DNA from: Gluconacetobacter takamatsuzukensis
Lineage (GTDB): Bacteria; Pseudomonadota; Alphaproteobacteria; Acetobacterales; Acetobacteraceae
DNA: 64,000 nt
NCBI RefSeq assembly: GCF_014174275.1
Contig: NZ_JABEQK010000006.1
Span: 124,001-188,000 of the forward strand
Direction of reading: 5' to 3'
The number at the start of each line of letters is the position of its first letter. Position 1 is the stretch's first letter. The notes beneath the pieces were generated by a model, which was not told the origin of the DNA, ran no database searches, and worked only from the letters and a program-made list of their open reading frames with translations. The translations under genes and the position numbers were made by a program. Positions 27,046 through 37,202 of the stretch are shown piece by piece.

Positions 27046-27465
27046 CTCCGCACGCCCCTCCCGCCCAGGCGGTCGAGATCCCGATTTCCACCCTCCCATC
27101 TTCCCGGTCCGCCACGCCGGCCCCATGCCGTCCATACGCCCACCGGGCCGTCTCGCGGCAAAGGCACGAATGCTGCTTCGGCGCGGACCGCACACAACGC
27201 CCTATCGCGTTGTTTTGACGAGCATCTCCCCCATTCAGAGAATTCCATCCAGATGGAATCCGTTCTAGACCCAATAAAACCGATCCACTCCGAAGCGGCG
27301 CCTGAAAATTGTTGACCTTTCTCAATCGACCATGACTGAATCCTGTCGAAACGGCACCGGAATTATCAAGTAATTGTGGAACCTCCTCCCGATACACCAT
27401 CGAGTATTATGAATATGCATTAATTTTATTACAAGAAAGACTTTGCTTGTGCAGAAGCGAGCAAG
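27046..27465. other. Intergenic region between tRNA-Asn and chemoreceptor
   Basis: No coding frame is convincing. The last 150 bases are clearly more AT-rich and probably contain the chemoreceptor promoter. TTGACCTTTCTCAA at 27312-27325 is a partial FNR-like match (one half-site imperfect). Confidence 0.4.
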
Positions 27466-29742
27466 ATGTCAGAGTATCCGCATCGGGTTATACCTAGTGA
27501 ATTTTCTTTCCTTCCCTCTCGGAGTATCTCTTTGATGGTCGCATCGCCGAATGCGCGCCCCCGCGCATATCTGTCCACAAAGATCATAATGATATGCGGT
27601 CTGTCTTTCGTCATCATCCAGCTCGTGGCCGTTGCCCTGTCCAGCCGGCTGATGAAGGCCCAGGTCGAGAAGAACATCTATTCCGAGGCGATTTCGAACA
27701 GCCAGATCCTGGCCCAGAAGATCACCCTGGCACTGACCGCGCAGAACACCGTCGTCCGCGGCATTCAAAGCACGATCGAAACCGCGCACCGGACGGGCGT
27801 GCTCACCAAGCAGTTCATCGTCGACCTTCTGTATGAAGACATGCAGCGGTTCCCGGACATTTACGGCATGGACTTCAAGGAAATCCCGCACGGCTTCGAC
27901 GGAACCCAGGTTCCCGGCGGCCCCGGCACCAACAGCCACGGCATCTTCTTCCCGTACGTGGTGCGCGACGCCAGCGGCAAGGTGACCATCAACACGCCAC
28001 CCGAACATTACAGCGACGTCTATCGAAACATCATCAAGACCGGCGACCTCGACGGGCTCGAACCCTATATCGATGCAGATACCAAGGTCCCGATGGTCTC
28101 CCCCACCTATCCCATCACCTTCGACGGCAAGAGAATCGCGGTCATCGGCGCCGACGTCCCCCTCGGCTGGCTGGCACCTCTGCTCAAGAACGTGCCGATC
28201 GCCGAGGGCTCGACCATCTCCCTCCTGTCCGACCAGGGATTCTGGATCGTCAATCCCAACCCCGCCCTGGTGATGAAGCACTATGCCGACACACCCAACG
28301 CGGAGGTCGAAAAGGCCATTGCGGAGCACAAGCTTTCCATCGTCCGCAATTTCAACAACGGCACGGTGGACCGCATCATCGTTCCGCTCAAGATCGACAA
28401 TTTCAACATGTACTGGACCCTGATCGTCGATGTCCCCTCCGAGGCCATCACGAAGCCGGTCTGGGACAACATCATCTCCCTCGTCATTCCGGGCGTGACG
28501 CTGATCATCCTGTCGGTCGGGCTGATGTGGTTCATCTTCAACAAGCTGCTCAGCACGCCGCTGCGCAACCTGCTGCAATCCGTCTCGGCGCTGGAACACG
28601 GCGATTACGATGTCAGGGTCTACGGCGTGCGCCGGTCCGATGAAATCGGCGCCACGGCCCGAGGGCTGGAGAATTTCCGCGGCTCCCTTCTCAAGGCCCG
28701 GCAGGCCGACGCCGAAGCCGAGCAGGAACGCCGCGAAAACGAGGCCCAGCAGGCCCGGCGCCGGCAGGAAGACGCCCAGCGGCTCAAGGACGTCAACAGG
28801 GTCATCGAAACCATCGGCGCGGCACTCAACGCCCTGTCGACCGGCGACCTCTCGTCGCAGATCCAGCAGCCCCTGCCGCCGGAATTCGAACCGCTGCGGA
28901 ACAATTTCAACCGCTCCATCCAGCAGCTCGCCACGGCCATCACCGGCATTTCCACCGCCGTCGACACGATCCGCAAAGGCAGCCAGGCCGTCTCCACCGG
29001 CGCCGAGGAACTCGCCGAACGGACCGAGCAGCAGGCCGCCGCCCTCGAGGAAACGACCGCCGCGATCAATCAGATCACACGCAACGTTTCCCATTCCGAG
29101 GACGTCATCAACAACACCCAGGCCATCGGGCTCGAGGCCTGCGGCTCGGCCGAATCGTCGTCCGAAATCATGAGCCGCACCCGCCAGGCCATGCAGCGGA
29201 TCGAAACCAGCTCGGCCCAGGTCGTCGCCATCGTGGAAGTCATCGAGGGCGTCGCGTTCCAGACCAACGTCCTGGCCCTCAATGCCAGCATCGAGGCCGC
29301 GCGCGCCGGCGACGCCGGCAAGGGCTTCGCCGTCGTGGCCAACGAAGTCCGCGTCCTCGCCCAGCGCTGCACCGACGCCGCCAAGGACATCAGCACCCTG
29401 GTCAGCAAGACGGTCGAGGAAATCCACACCGGCGCCACCTGCGTGCGCGATACCGAGAAAGCCCTGCAAAGCATCTCCGGGCTCGTCTCGACGATGGGCG
29501 AAAAGCTGAACGTCATCGTCCATAGCGCGCGCGACCAGGGCAGCAGCCTGAAAGAAGTCAGCGCCGCGGTGAACGTCATGGATCAGAGCACCCAGAAAAA
29601 CGCCTCGATCGCCGACAATTCACGCTCGTCGGCCCGCAGCCTGGCCGGGGAGACGCAGAAGCTCACCCAGCTCGTCTCGCACTTCACGCTGCCCGGCTCC
29701 GCGCCGGCCACCAGCCGGGGGCTGGTCCGCCACAGCCGCTGA
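27466..29742 (+). CDS. Methyl-accepting chemotaxis protein
   Basis: This is a 758-residue inner-membrane receptor. TM1 is at about residues 38-60. A periplasmic Cache-like sensor domain follows (about 65-330, with [12 protein letters not shown] and [23 protein letters not shown]). TM2 is at about 333-360 and HAMP at about 362-415. The cytoplasmic signalling domain has the hairpin tip [23 protein letters not shown] near 595. It should control flagellar motility through CheA/CheW. No C-terminal CheR/CheB tether is seen, and no che genes are nearby. An alternative start at 27535 has GGAG ten bases upstream. The ligand is unknown. Confidence 0.92.
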   Translation: MSEYPHRVIPSEFSFLPSRSISLMVASPNARPRAYLSTKIIMICGLSFVIIQLVAVALSSRLMKAQVEKNIYSEAISNSQILAQKITLALTAQNTVVRGIQSTIETAHRTGVLTKQFIVDLLYEDMQRFPDIYGMDFKEIPHGFDGTQVPGGPGTNSHGIFFPYVVRDASGKVTINTPPEHYSDVYRNIIKTGDLDGLEPYIDADTKVPMVSPTYPITFDGKRIAVIGADVPLGWLAPLLKNVPIAEGSTISLLSDQGFWIVNPNPALVMKHYADTPNAEVEKAIAEHKLSIVRNFNNGTVDRIIVPLKIDNFNMYWTLIVDVPSEAITKPVWDNIISLVIPGVTLIILSVGLMWFIFNKLLSTPLRNLLQSVSALEHGDYDVRVYGVRRSDEIGATARGLENFRGSLLKARQADAEAEQERRENEAQQARRRQEDAQRLKDVNRVIETIGAALNALSTGDLSSQIQQPLPPEFEPLRNNFNRSIQQLATAITGISTAVDTIRKGSQAVSTGAEELAERTEQQAAALEETTAAINQITRNVSHSEDVINNTQAIGLEACGSAESSSEIMSRTRQAMQRIETSSAQVVAIVEVIEGVAFQTNVLALNASIEAARAGDAGKGFAVVANEVRVLAQRCTDAAKDISTLVSKTVEEIHTGATCVRDTEKALQSISGLVSTMGEKLNVIVHSARDQGSSLKEVSAAVNVMDQSTQKNASIADNSRSSARSLAGETQKLTQLVSHFTLPGSAPATSRGLVRHSR

Positions 29743-29750
29743 ACCGGCTT

Positions 29751-29779
29751 CCCCGATCGGGCCTGTCGCCCGATCGGGG
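29751..29779. terminator. Bidirectional hairpin between chemoreceptor and lysE
   Basis: Perfect 12-bp arms CCCCGATCGGGC and GCCCGATCGGGG enclose the loop CTGTC, 8 bases after the chemoreceptor stop and before the convergent LysE stop. A very stable stem without a U-run, placed exactly where both transcripts should end. Confidence 0.72.
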
Positions 29780-29795
29780 GATACCCCAAGGGGGC

Positions 29796-30431
29796 TCAGT
29801 TCCCCCGCTGCTCCGCCAGCATCCGCGCCGCCAGGCCGCCCAGCACGGTTGCCATGATCCAGCGCTGGGCCATGGCGAAACCCGGGTTCGCTTCGATGAA
29901 TTTCGCCATGCTGCCGGCGGAAAGCGCGATGGCGGCATTCACCAGCACACTGATGACGATCTGCATGGTCCCCAGGATCAGGATCTGGGCCAGCATCGAC
30001 GTGCCCGGCACGGTAAACTGCGGCAGCAGCGACAGATACATCACGGCGATCTTGGGATTCAGCAGGTTGGTCATGAACCCCATGACAAACAGCCGGCGAT
30101 TGCCGTCGGCCGCCAGCCTGCGCACCTGGAACGGCGAACGCCCACCCGGCCGGATCGCCTGCCACGCCAGGTAAAGCAGATACGCAGCCCCGCCCACCCG
30201 CAGCGCGTCATAGGCATACGGCACCGCCATCACCAGCGCGGTAATCCCGAACGCCGCGCACAGCATGTAAAAGACAAATCCAAGGGCCACCCCGCCCAGC
30301 GAGACCAGCCCCGCACGCGGCCCCTGGCAGATGGAGCGGGAAATCAGGTAGATCATGTTCGGGCCGGGCGTCAGCGCCATGCCCAGCGCGACCAGCGCAA
30401 ACGCGGCAAGATGGGTAACGGGCAAGATCAT
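29796..30431 (-). CDS. LysE/RhtB-family exporter
   Basis: This 211-residue inner-membrane protein has about six TM segments. The family signature A-L-G-M-A-L-T-P-G-P-N-M-I-Y-L is at residues about 14-28, followed by the conserved NLLNPKIAVMYLSLLPQF near 130. Members export basic or neutral amino acids (lysine, homoserine, threonine). The ATG at 30431 has GGAAAGAGA just upstream. It is divergent from the GST gene with about 140 bp between starts. Confidence 0.87.
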   Translation of the reverse strand: MILPVTHLAAFALVALGMALTPGPNMIYLISRSICQGPRAGLVSLGGVALGFVFYMLCAAFGITALVMAVPYAYDALRVGGAAYLLYLAWQAIRPGGRSPFQVRRLAADGNRRLFVMGFMTNLLNPKIAVMYLSLLPQFTVPGTSMLAQILILGTMQIVISVLVNAAIALSAGSMAKFIEANPGFAMAQRWIMATVLGGLAARMLAEQRGN

Positions 30432-30571
30432 TGTCTCTTTCCTATGCTGTGCTCTATTCCAGATCCTTCGCAAGGCGGGTCCAATCCCCCGGCGATCCGG
30501 ACAGGCCGGGCAACAAGGCGGCGCGGATATCGCTCCCATTGCCATCCTGCCCCTGAAATCGGAGAATCACC

Positions 30572-31450
30572 ATGGCCGACCCCACCGACTACACGCCGCC
30601 GAAAATCTGGACATGGAATCGATCGGGCGGCGGCCAGTTCGCCAGCATCAACCGCCCCATCGCGGGGCCGACGCATGACAAGGCGCTGCCTGTCGGCCGC
30701 CATCCGCTCCAGCTCTATTCGCTCGCCACCCCCAACGGCGTGAAGGTCACGATCATGCTGGAGGAATTGCTGGCAGCCGGCCACGCAGGGGCCGAATACG
30801 ATGCGTGGCTGATCAATATCGGCGCCGGCGACCAGTTCGGCAGCGGCTTCGTCGCCGTCAATCCCAACTCCAAGATCCCCGCCATGGTCGATCACAGCGA
30901 GCCCGAACCGGTCCGGATATTCGAATCCGGCTCCATCCTGCTCTACCTGGCCGAGAAATTCGGCGCCTTCCTGCCGCAGGACCGCGCCGGCCGCACCGAA
31001 TGCCTCAACTGGCTGTTCTGGCAGGTCGGCAGCGCCCCCTATCTCGGCGGCGGGTTCGGGCATTTCTACGCCTATGCCCCGCACAAGATCGAATATGCGA
31101 TCGACCGCTTCGCGATGGAGGCCAAGCGCCAGCTCGACGTGCTGGACCGCCGGCTGGCGGAAAGCCCCTATATCGCGGGCGACACCTACACCATCGCTGA
31201 CATGGCGATCTTCCCCTGGTATGGCGGCCTGGCCAAGGGCTGGCTCTACGGCACTGCCGCCGAATTCCTCGGCGTGCATGAGTACAAGCATCTCCAGGCC
31301 TGGGCCGACCGCCTGCTGGAACGCCCGGCCGTCCAGCGCGGCCGCATGGTCAACCGCATGAGCGGCGAACCGTCGGGCCAACTGCGCGAACGCCACGACG
31401 CAAGCGATTTCCAGACGAAGACCCAGGACAAGCTCGACCCGGCCGGATAG
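30572..31450 (+). CDS. yghU: Glutathione S-transferase, YghU-type disulfide-bond oxidoreductase
   Basis: This 292-residue cytoplasmic protein matches the YghU/Nu-class GSTs, which reduce disulfides using two bound glutathiones. It has the N-terminal extension PPKIWTWNRSGGGQFASINRP, the thioredoxin-like domain with LATPNGVKVTIMLEEL and NPNSKIPAM, E-S-G-S-I-L-L-Y-L-A-E-K-F, and a C-terminal helical domain. GGAG lies 7 bases before the ATG. It is probably a detoxification enzyme; regulation is not visible. Confidence 0.9.
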   Translation: MADPTDYTPPKIWTWNRSGGGQFASINRPIAGPTHDKALPVGRHPLQLYSLATPNGVKVTIMLEELLAAGHAGAEYDAWLINIGAGDQFGSGFVAVNPNSKIPAMVDHSEPEPVRIFESGSILLYLAEKFGAFLPQDRAGRTECLNWLFWQVGSAPYLGGGFGHFYAYAPHKIEYAIDRFAMEAKRQLDVLDRRLAESPYIAGDTYTIADMAIFPWYGGLAKGWLYGTAAEFLGVHEYKHLQAWADRLLERPAVQRGRMVNRMSGEPSGQLRERHDASDFQTKTQDKLDPAG

Positions 31451-31458
31451 GCACCCCG

Positions 31459-31491
31459 CCCCTCCGCACCGCCGACCGGGTGCGAGAGGGG
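31459..31491. terminator. Convergent hairpin between GST and araC-type genes
   Basis: CCCCTCCGCACC (31459-31470) pairs with GGTGCG-A-GAGGGG (31479-31491), a 12-bp stem with one bulged A and an 8-base loop. It sits between the GST stop and the convergent AraC-family stop. No U-tract. Confidence 0.6.
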
Positions 31492-31515
31492 CCGTTCCCG
31501 ACCATCACAAGAGAC

Positions 31516-32436
31516 CTAGCCCACCGCCTCCAGCACCCGGGCCTCCACCGCACCCTCCGCGCGGATGCGCTGCGCATCCCGCGCCGGTGGGTTACCGAAC
31601 ATGCGCCGATATTCGCGGCTGAACTGCGACGGGCTGTCATAGCCCACCGCGAAGCCCACCTCGGCGGCATCCACCGCATTGCTCATCAACTGCCGCCGCG
31701 CCTCCTGCAGGCGCAGCCGGGTGCGATATTGCAGCGGACTCATCATGGTGGCGGCCCGGAAATGCCGATGAAAGGATGACGGGCTCATCCCCGCCAGCCG
31801 CGCGACATCCGCAATATCGAACGCCTGCGCATAATGGTCCCGGATCCAAGCAATGGCCCGGTTCAGATGCGACAGGTTGCTGCCGGCGGTGGCAATCTGG
31901 CGCAGCACGCTGCCCTGCGGCCCCTGCAACAGCCGGTAAAGCAGCTCGCGAACGGCCAGGCGCCGCAGGAAGACGATATCCTCAGGCGTATCCAGCAACC
32001 CCACCAGCCGCGTCACCGGGTCGAGGATATTCCGCGTCAGGGCACTCACCGTCAGGCAGCGCGGGCACTGGTGGGACGGATCTTCCGGCGCATCGCGCAG
32101 TTCCAGCAGCACATCCGCGATCTCGGCCGGGTCCAGCGTCAGGCACAGCGCCAGATACGGCGCCTCGGGGCTGGCATGGGTAATATGGCCGCTCACCGGC
32201 AGGTCGACCGCCGTCACCAGATATTTGCTGGCATCGTAATCGAAGACCTGGTCGCACAGCATGACCTGCTTGCTGCCCTGCACGATCACGCAGAAGCGCG
32301 GTTCGTACACCACACTCATCGGCGTAGTCGGCGCCTCGGCCCGAAACAGCAGCAGGCCCGGTATGGCGGTCCGCGTGGTGGGTTCCACGCAATGCCGTTC
32401 GATCGCATTCCGCAGCCGGTCGAGCAGAACCTGCAT
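31516..32436 (-). CDS. AraC-family transcriptional regulator
   Basis: This 306-residue protein has an N-terminal AraC_N cupin-type domain (F-C-V-I-V-Q-G-S-K-Q-V near residue 50) and a C-terminal double helix-turn-helix (IADVARLAGMSPSSFHRHFRA, then VGYDSPSQFSREYRRMFG). GGAGGG lies 5-7 bases before the ATG. It is divergent from the RND efflux operon with about 415 bp between starts, which carry four copies of an 11-bp motif, so it is the likely activator or repressor of that operon (inference). Confidence 0.88.
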   Translation of the reverse strand: MQVLLDRLRNAIERHCVEPTTRTAIPGLLLFRAEAPTTPMSVVYEPRFCVIVQGSKQVMLCDQVFDYDASKYLVTAVDLPVSGHITHASPEAPYLALCLTLDPAEIADVLLELRDAPEDPSHQCPRCLTVSALTRNILDPVTRLVGLLDTPEDIVFLRRLAVRELLYRLLQGPQGSVLRQIATAGSNLSHLNRAIAWIRDHYAQAFDIADVARLAGMSPSSFHRHFRAATMMSPLQYRTRLRLQEARRQLMSNAVDAAEVGFAVGYDSPSQFSREYRRMFGNPPARDAQRIRAEGAVEARVLEAVG

Positions 32437-32546
32437 CCAACCCTCCGAAGCCAGAATTCATCCCGGCAGGCGGCGACGCCCCACCCGTTCCCCGCGATCA
32501 TAGCGGATGCCCGATCCGATCACACCGCCTTTCCAGCCATTCGGCA

Positions 32547-32557
32547 GGATCATGCAA
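32547..32557 (+). promoter_or_regulatory. GRATCATGCMA motif, copy 1
   Basis: GGATCATGCAA, first of four copies between the AraC-type regulator and the RND operon. Starts 21 bp (two helical turns) before copy 2. Confidence 0.45.
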
Positions 32558-32567
32558 TCATTTGATC

Positions 32568-32578
32568 GGATCATGCCA
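32568..32578 (+). promoter_or_regulatory. GRATCATGCMA motif, copy 2
   Basis: GGATCATGCCA, direct repeat of copy 1 with one change. Two half-sites on one DNA face are the usual AraC-family binding arrangement. Confidence 0.45.
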
Positions 32579-32683
32579 TCGCCCCACCCCGTCCGACAGG
32601 GGATACGGAAAATCCCCATACCATACATAACGATAACACAAGACCGCCCACCATCGCAGCCCCTAAAAGAACGCCGCCAGCGC

Positions 32684-32694
32684 GAATCATGCAA
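32684..32694 (+). promoter_or_regulatory. GRATCATGCMA motif, copy 3
   Basis: GAATCATGCAA, direct copy with one change from copy 1, 159 bp before the efflux pump start. Confidence 0.4.
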
Positions 32695-32734
32695 GAACGA
32701 GAGCGGATCGCTCTACCGCCCCCACCGCCACAGG

Positions 32735-32745
32735 TTGCATGATCC
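32735..32745 (-). promoter_or_regulatory. GRATCATGCMA motif, copy 4 (inverted)
   Basis: TTGCATGATCC, the exact reverse complement of copy 1, 108 bp before the efflux pump start. Confidence 0.42.
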
Positions 32746-32852
32746 GACCATACGGGCGCCTCAACGCATCTGTTCGGTTTCTCCCCGACATGACCGGCCA
32801 CCTTCGGCAGGCCGCCCTCGCCATCGCCTCAATCCATCGCACAGAGAGACCC

Positions 32853-35800
32853 ATGGGTATCGTCGCATTCGCGCTCCGACGGCCATACACGTTCCTCGTC
32901 ACGGGCGTCCTGATCCTGCTCATGGGGGTCACGGCACTCTTTCGCACGCCCACCGACGTCTTTCCCGCCATCGACATCCCGGTGGTGACGGTCGTCTGGT
33001 ACTATGACGGGCTGGACGCGGCCGAAACCGAAAAACGCCTCAGCACCTATACCGAGTTTTCCGAAAGCTTCTTCGTCAACAACCTGCGCACCATCGAAAG
33101 CCAGACCACGCCGGGCCTGGTGCTGCAGAAACTCTATTTCCAGCCCGGCGTGAATGTCGACCTCGCGGTGGCGCAGACCGTCTCGGCCACCAACTCGATC
33201 CGCGCCTTCCTGCCGCCGGGCGTCCAGCCGCCGATCATCATGCAGTACAGCGCCTCGTCCGTGCCGGTGCTGCAACTCTCGCTGTCCTCCGACAGGCTGA
33301 CCGAGAGCGAACTGTACGATTACGGCGTCTATCGCGTACGCCAGCAGCTGGCCCCGATCCCCGGCACGATGCTGCCGCCCCCCTATGGCGGCAAGATCCG
33401 CCAGGTGATGGTGGATATCGACAGCACAAGGCTGGCCGGCCTGGGCCTGACGCCGCTCGACGTCTCCAACGCCATCAACGTGCAGAACCTGACTCTGCCC
33501 GCCGGCACGACGAAGTTCGGCCCGACCCAGTACGACCTGCGCATGAACGGCATGCCCGACGTGGCCGCGCAGCTGAACCAGGTACCGCTGAAGCGCGACC
33601 CGAAGACCGGCGCCATCGTGCGCATCGCCGACGTGGCCCAGGTCCGCGACGGCACGGCGGTCCAGCAGAACGTGGTGCGGCGCGAGGGGCAACGCTCGGT
33701 CCTGCTGTCGATCATGAAGGCCGGCAACGCCTCGACGCTCGACGTGGTCAACGCCATCCGCGACCAGGTGCTTCCCGTCACCCGCGCCGCCGCCCCACCG
33801 GGCATGAAGATCGACGAACTGTTCGACCAGTCCGTCTTCGTCAAGGCCGCCATCTCCGGCGTGGCGTCCGAAGCCGTGATCGCCGGCCTGCTGACGGCGG
33901 CGATGATCCTGGCCTTCCTGGCCAGCTGGCGCTCGACGCTGATCGTCGCGGCCTCGATCCCACTCGCCATCCTGTCCTCGATTGCCATCCTGTCGATGAC
34001 GGGCCAGACCCTGAACCTGATGACGCTGGGCGGGCTGGCCCTGGCGGTCGGCATCCTGGTCGACGACGCCACGGTCACGATCGAGAACATCCACCGCATC
34101 CGCCACGACGGCACCGACCTGCGGCACGCGGTGCTGGACGGCGCCGCCGGCATCGCGCTGCCCACGCTGGTCTCCACGCTGGCAATCTCCTGCGTGTTCG
34201 TCTCGGTGGAATTTCTGACCGGCCCCTCGCGCTTCCTGTTCACGCCCATGGCGCTGGCGGTCGTCTACGCCATGCTCGCCTCCTACGCCATCAGCCGCAC
34301 GCTGGTGCCGATCCTGGCCGCCCTGCTGCTGGGCGCGGAGGAAGAACAGGCCCGCCGGCGGCGCGATGCCGGCCTGCCCCCGGGCCGCATCGCCCGCTTC
34401 GGGCAGCGCTTCGACCATCATTTCGAACGTCTGCGCGGCCGCTACGTCGCCCTGCTGCACCGGCTGATCGCCAGTTCGTGGAAAGTGCCCGCGCTGGCAG
34501 GCGCGATGCTGGTGGCGGCCGGCCTCGTGGCCACCCAGGTCGGCCAGGATTTCTTCCCCGCCATCGATGCGGGCGAATTCCGCCTGCATGTCCGCGCCCC
34601 CGCCGGCACCCGCATCGAAAGCACCGAGAAGATCTTCGACCGCGTCGAGGACACGATCCGCCAGGTCGTGCCGGACAGCGAGCGCGACCTGGTGCTGGAC
34701 AATATCGGCATCCCGTTCCGCTACAGCATGCCGTTCGACGACGGCACCACCATCGGCCCCAATGACGGGCAGATCATGGTGGCACTGAAGGAACATCATC
34801 ACCCCACCGCCGACTATATCCGCACGCTGCGCACCGAACTGGCCCGACGCTTCCCCGACTGCGTGTTCTATTTCCAGCCGGCGGACATCGTCACCCAGAT
34901 CCTGAATTTCGGCATCCCCGCCCAGGTCGATATCCGCATCGCCGGCTACGACCAGGCCAACAACCGCAAGGTCATGCGCGACATTCTCCATGAGGCCGCG
35001 CAGATCCCCGGCCTGGTGGACGTCCACCTGCACCAGCAGATCGCAGCCCCCGAACTGCTGATCGCCATCGACAGGGTCCGGGCCCAGGATCTGGGCCTGA
35101 CGCTCAACGACGTGGCGCGCAACGTCATGGTGTCGCTGGCTTCGTCCAATACCGTCACCCCCAATTTCTGGGTCGATCCCGCCACCGGCATCCAGTATCC
35201 GCTGGCGGTGCAGACGCCGCAATATCGCGTCAACGGGCTGGGCGACCTGCTGGATACCGTCATCGCCCCGGCCAGGGGCGCCACCGGCGCGCCCTCCCTG
35301 CTCGGCAACGTGGCCACGATCTCGCGCGGCATGGCGCAGAACGTGATCTCGCACAGCAACATCCAGCCGGTCCTGGATATCGATGCCAGTGTCGAAGGCA
35401 GCGACCTGGGCAGCATCGCCCGCGCCATCGACCGGATCGTCGCCCGCCATCGCGGCCAGCTGTCGCCCGGCAACACCATCACGGTGCAGGGCCAGATCGA
35501 CAGCATGCGCTCGGCCTTCGGCCGGCTGGGCATCGGGCTGATGGTGGCGGCGCTGGCCGTCTACCTGCTGATGGTCGTCAACTTCCAGTCCTTCATGGAC
35601 CCGTTTGTGGTGGTGCTGGGCCTGCCGGGCGCGATGTGCGGCATCGTGTTCATGCTCTTCGTCACCGGCACGACCTTTTCCGTCCCCTCGCTGATGGGCG
35701 CGATCATGAGCGTCGGCGTCGCCAGCGCCAATTCGATCCTGCTCGTCGCCTTCGCCAAGGAACGCCGCGTCGACGGCCATTCGGCAGCCGAGGCCGCCAT

Positions 35801-36038
35801 CGCCGCCGGTCAGGCCCGCCTGCGCCCGATCCTGATGACGTCGCTGGCGATGGTGATCGGCATGCTCCCCATGTCGCTGGGCCTGGGCGACGGCGGCGAA
35901 CAGAACGCGCCGCTGGGCCGCGCCGTCATCGGCGGCCTGATGGTGGGAACCTGCGCCACGCTGTTCGTGGTGCCCTGGCTCTACAGCCGCCTGCGCCGGC
36001 GCGAGAGCCGTCTTCTCGAGGATTATCGCGATGTCTGA
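32853..36038 (+). CDS. RND efflux pump, inner-membrane transporter
   Basis: This 1061-residue HAE1/AcrB-type proton-driven pump has TM1 (YTFLVTGVLILLMGVTAL), a large periplasmic porter domain, then TM2-6 with the proton-relay motif VGILVDDATVTIENIHRI near residue 400. A second porter loop and TM7-12 follow. Both conserved Asp in TM4 are present. The ATG at 32853 follows GAGAG; a 38-residue upstream extension is unlike the family. It is the first gene of a complete tripartite operon and overlaps the adaptor gene by 8 bp. Substrate not predictable. Confidence 0.9.
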   Translation: MGIVAFALRRPYTFLVTGVLILLMGVTALFRTPTDVFPAIDIPVVTVVWYYDGLDAAETEKRLSTYTEFSESFFVNNLRTIESQTTPGLVLQKLYFQPGVNVDLAVAQTVSATNSIRAFLPPGVQPPIIMQYSASSVPVLQLSLSSDRLTESELYDYGVYRVRQQLAPIPGTMLPPPYGGKIRQVMVDIDSTRLAGLGLTPLDVSNAINVQNLTLPAGTTKFGPTQYDLRMNGMPDVAAQLNQVPLKRDPKTGAIVRIADVAQVRDGTAVQQNVVRREGQRSVLLSIMKAGNASTLDVVNAIRDQVLPVTRAAAPPGMKIDELFDQSVFVKAAISGVASEAVIAGLLTAAMILAFLASWRSTLIVAASIPLAILSSIAILSMTGQTLNLMTLGGLALAVGILVDDATVTIENIHRIRHDGTDLRHAVLDGAAGIALPTLVSTLAISCVFVSVEFLTGPSRFLFTPMALAVVYAMLASYAISRTLVPILAALLLGAEEEQARRRRDAGLPPGRIARFGQRFDHHFERLRGRYVALLHRLIASSWKVPALAGAMLVAAGLVATQVGQDFFPAIDAGEFRLHVRAPAGTRIESTEKIFDRVEDTIRQVVPDSERDLVLDNIGIPFRYSMPFDDGTTIGPNDGQIMVALKEHHHPTADYIRTLRTELARRFPDCVFYFQPADIVTQILNFGIPAQVDIRIAGYDQANNRKVMRDILHEAAQIPGLVDVHLHQQIAAPELLIAIDRVRAQDLGLTLNDVARNVMVSLASSNTVTPNFWVDPATGIQYPLAVQTPQYRVNGLGDLLDTVIAPARGATGAPSLLGNVATISRGMAQNVISHSNIQPVLDIDASVEGSDLGSIARAIDRIVARHRGQLSPGNTITVQGQIDSMRSAFGRLGIGLMVAALAVYLLMVVNFQSFMDPFVVVLGLPGAMCGIVFMLFVTGTTFSVPSLMGAIMSVGVASANSILLVAFAKERRVDGHSAAEAAIAAGQARLRPILMTSLAMVIGMLPMSLGLGDGGEQNAPLGRAVIGGLMVGTCATLFVVPWLYSRLRRRESRLLEDYRDV

Positions 36039-37200
36039 TCTCTCTTCCCTCCCGCCACCGCGCAGCGGCCGCCCGGCCGGCGCCGCCCTCGGCCTCGGCC
36101 TGGCCGCCCTGCTCGCCTACGGCGCCGTGACGCATGTCGAGCGCGCCCGCGCCGTCCGGGCCCTGGCCGACACCCGCCACAACCAGGTACCCGAACTGCT
36201 GACGATGATCGTCCACACCGACACGGCACCGATCGCGCTGGACCTGCCGGGCGAAACCGCCCCGCTGGAAACGGCGGCAATCGGCGCCCGCGCCTCGGGC
36301 TATGTCGAAAAGCGGTTCGTCGATATCGGCACCCCGGTCAAAGCCGGGCAGGTGCTGGCCCTGATCCGCGCCCCGGAACTGGACCGGCAGGTCGCCCGCG
36401 CCCAGGCCGCGCTGGCCCAGGCCCAGGCCGATCTCGATCTGGCCCGCGTCACGGCACGGCGCTCGGCGGGGCTGGTCGGCGGCGGCGCCGTCAGCCGGCA
36501 GAATTTCGACGTCGACCGCATCACCCAGCAGGCGCGACTGGCCGAGCAGGAGGCCGCCCGCGCCGCCCTGGCCGACATCGCCCAACGCCAGGCCTACACG
36601 ACCATCACCGCCCCGTTCGACGGCGTCGTGACCGCCCGCACGGTCGAGGCCGGCGACCTGGTCAATGCCGACAATGTCCAGGCCGCCCCCCTCTTCGTGG
36701 TGGCGCGCACCGACCGGCTGCGCGTGCGGGTACACGTGCCGCAGGACCAGACCACCGGCATCGCGGTCGGCACCCAGGCCACGCTCTCCCTGCCCGCACG
36801 GCCCGCCCAGCATTTCACCGGCACCGTCACCCGCACCGGCCACGCGCTGGAACGCGACAGTCGCATGCTGCCGGTGGAAATCGAACTGGACAATCCGGAC
36901 GGCAGGCTGGCCGCCGGCCTCTACGCCACCATCCATTTCGACCTGCCGCGCACGGGCGGCGTCACGCTGATCCCCGCCGAGGCCCTGAACTACGAAGAAG
37001 ACGGGCTCTCGGTCGCAACCGTCTCGCCCGACCACCACGTCACCATCCGCCCCGTCACGGTCGGGCGCGATTACGGCGACCGGATCGAAATCCTCGGCGG
37101 CCTGCCGGACGGCAGCCAGCTCGTCGTCCATCCGCCCTCCGCGCTGCATGACGGCAGCCCCGTCACGCCCCACCCCATGTCCGAGACCAGGGGAGCCTGA
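36031..37200 (+). CDS. RND efflux periplasmic adaptor (membrane fusion protein)
   Basis: This 389-residue protein has one N-terminal TM (GAALGLGLAALLAYGAV), a lipoyl-like half-motif (ARASGYVEKRFVDIGTPVKAGQVLA, residues about 88-112) and a coiled-coil hairpin rich in Ala/Gln (about 115-185). The second lipoyl half follows (TITAPFDGVVTARTVEAGDLV), then beta-barrel domains. It bridges the pump to the outer-membrane channel. The start overlaps the pump stop, indicating translational coupling. Confidence 0.9.
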   Translation: MSDLSSLPPPRSGRPAGAALGLGLAALLAYGAVTHVERARAVRALADTRHNQVPELLTMIVHTDTAPIALDLPGETAPLETAAIGARASGYVEKRFVDIGTPVKAGQVLALIRAPELDRQVARAQAALAQAQADLDLARVTARRSAGLVGGGAVSRQNFDVDRITQQARLAEQEAARAALADIAQRQAYTTITAPFDGVVTARTVEAGDLVNADNVQAAPLFVVARTDRLRVRVHVPQDQTTGIAVGTQATLSLPARPAQHFTGTVTRTGHALERDSRMLPVEIELDNPDGRLAAGLYATIHFDLPRTGGVTLIPAEALNYEEDGLSVATVSPDHHVTIRPVTVGRDYGDRIEILGGLPDGSQLVVHPPSALHDGSPVTPHPMSETRGA

Positions 37201-37202
37201 CG

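Noticed and set aside
27312-27325. FNR box upstream of the chemoreceptor (TTGACCTTTCTCAA)
   Set aside because: The second half-site has a mismatch at a key position and no well-spaced -10 box was found, so it is kept only as a note.
26932-27465. tRNA-Asn as an integration site for a genomic island
   Set aside because: No integrase gene and no direct repeat of the tRNA 3' end was seen downstream. The following genes look like ordinary chromosome.
32829-35780. Minus-strand open frame of over 980 codons opposite the RND pump
   Set aside because: Same cause: high GC at third codon positions suppresses stops on the opposite strand. The composition is protein-unlike.
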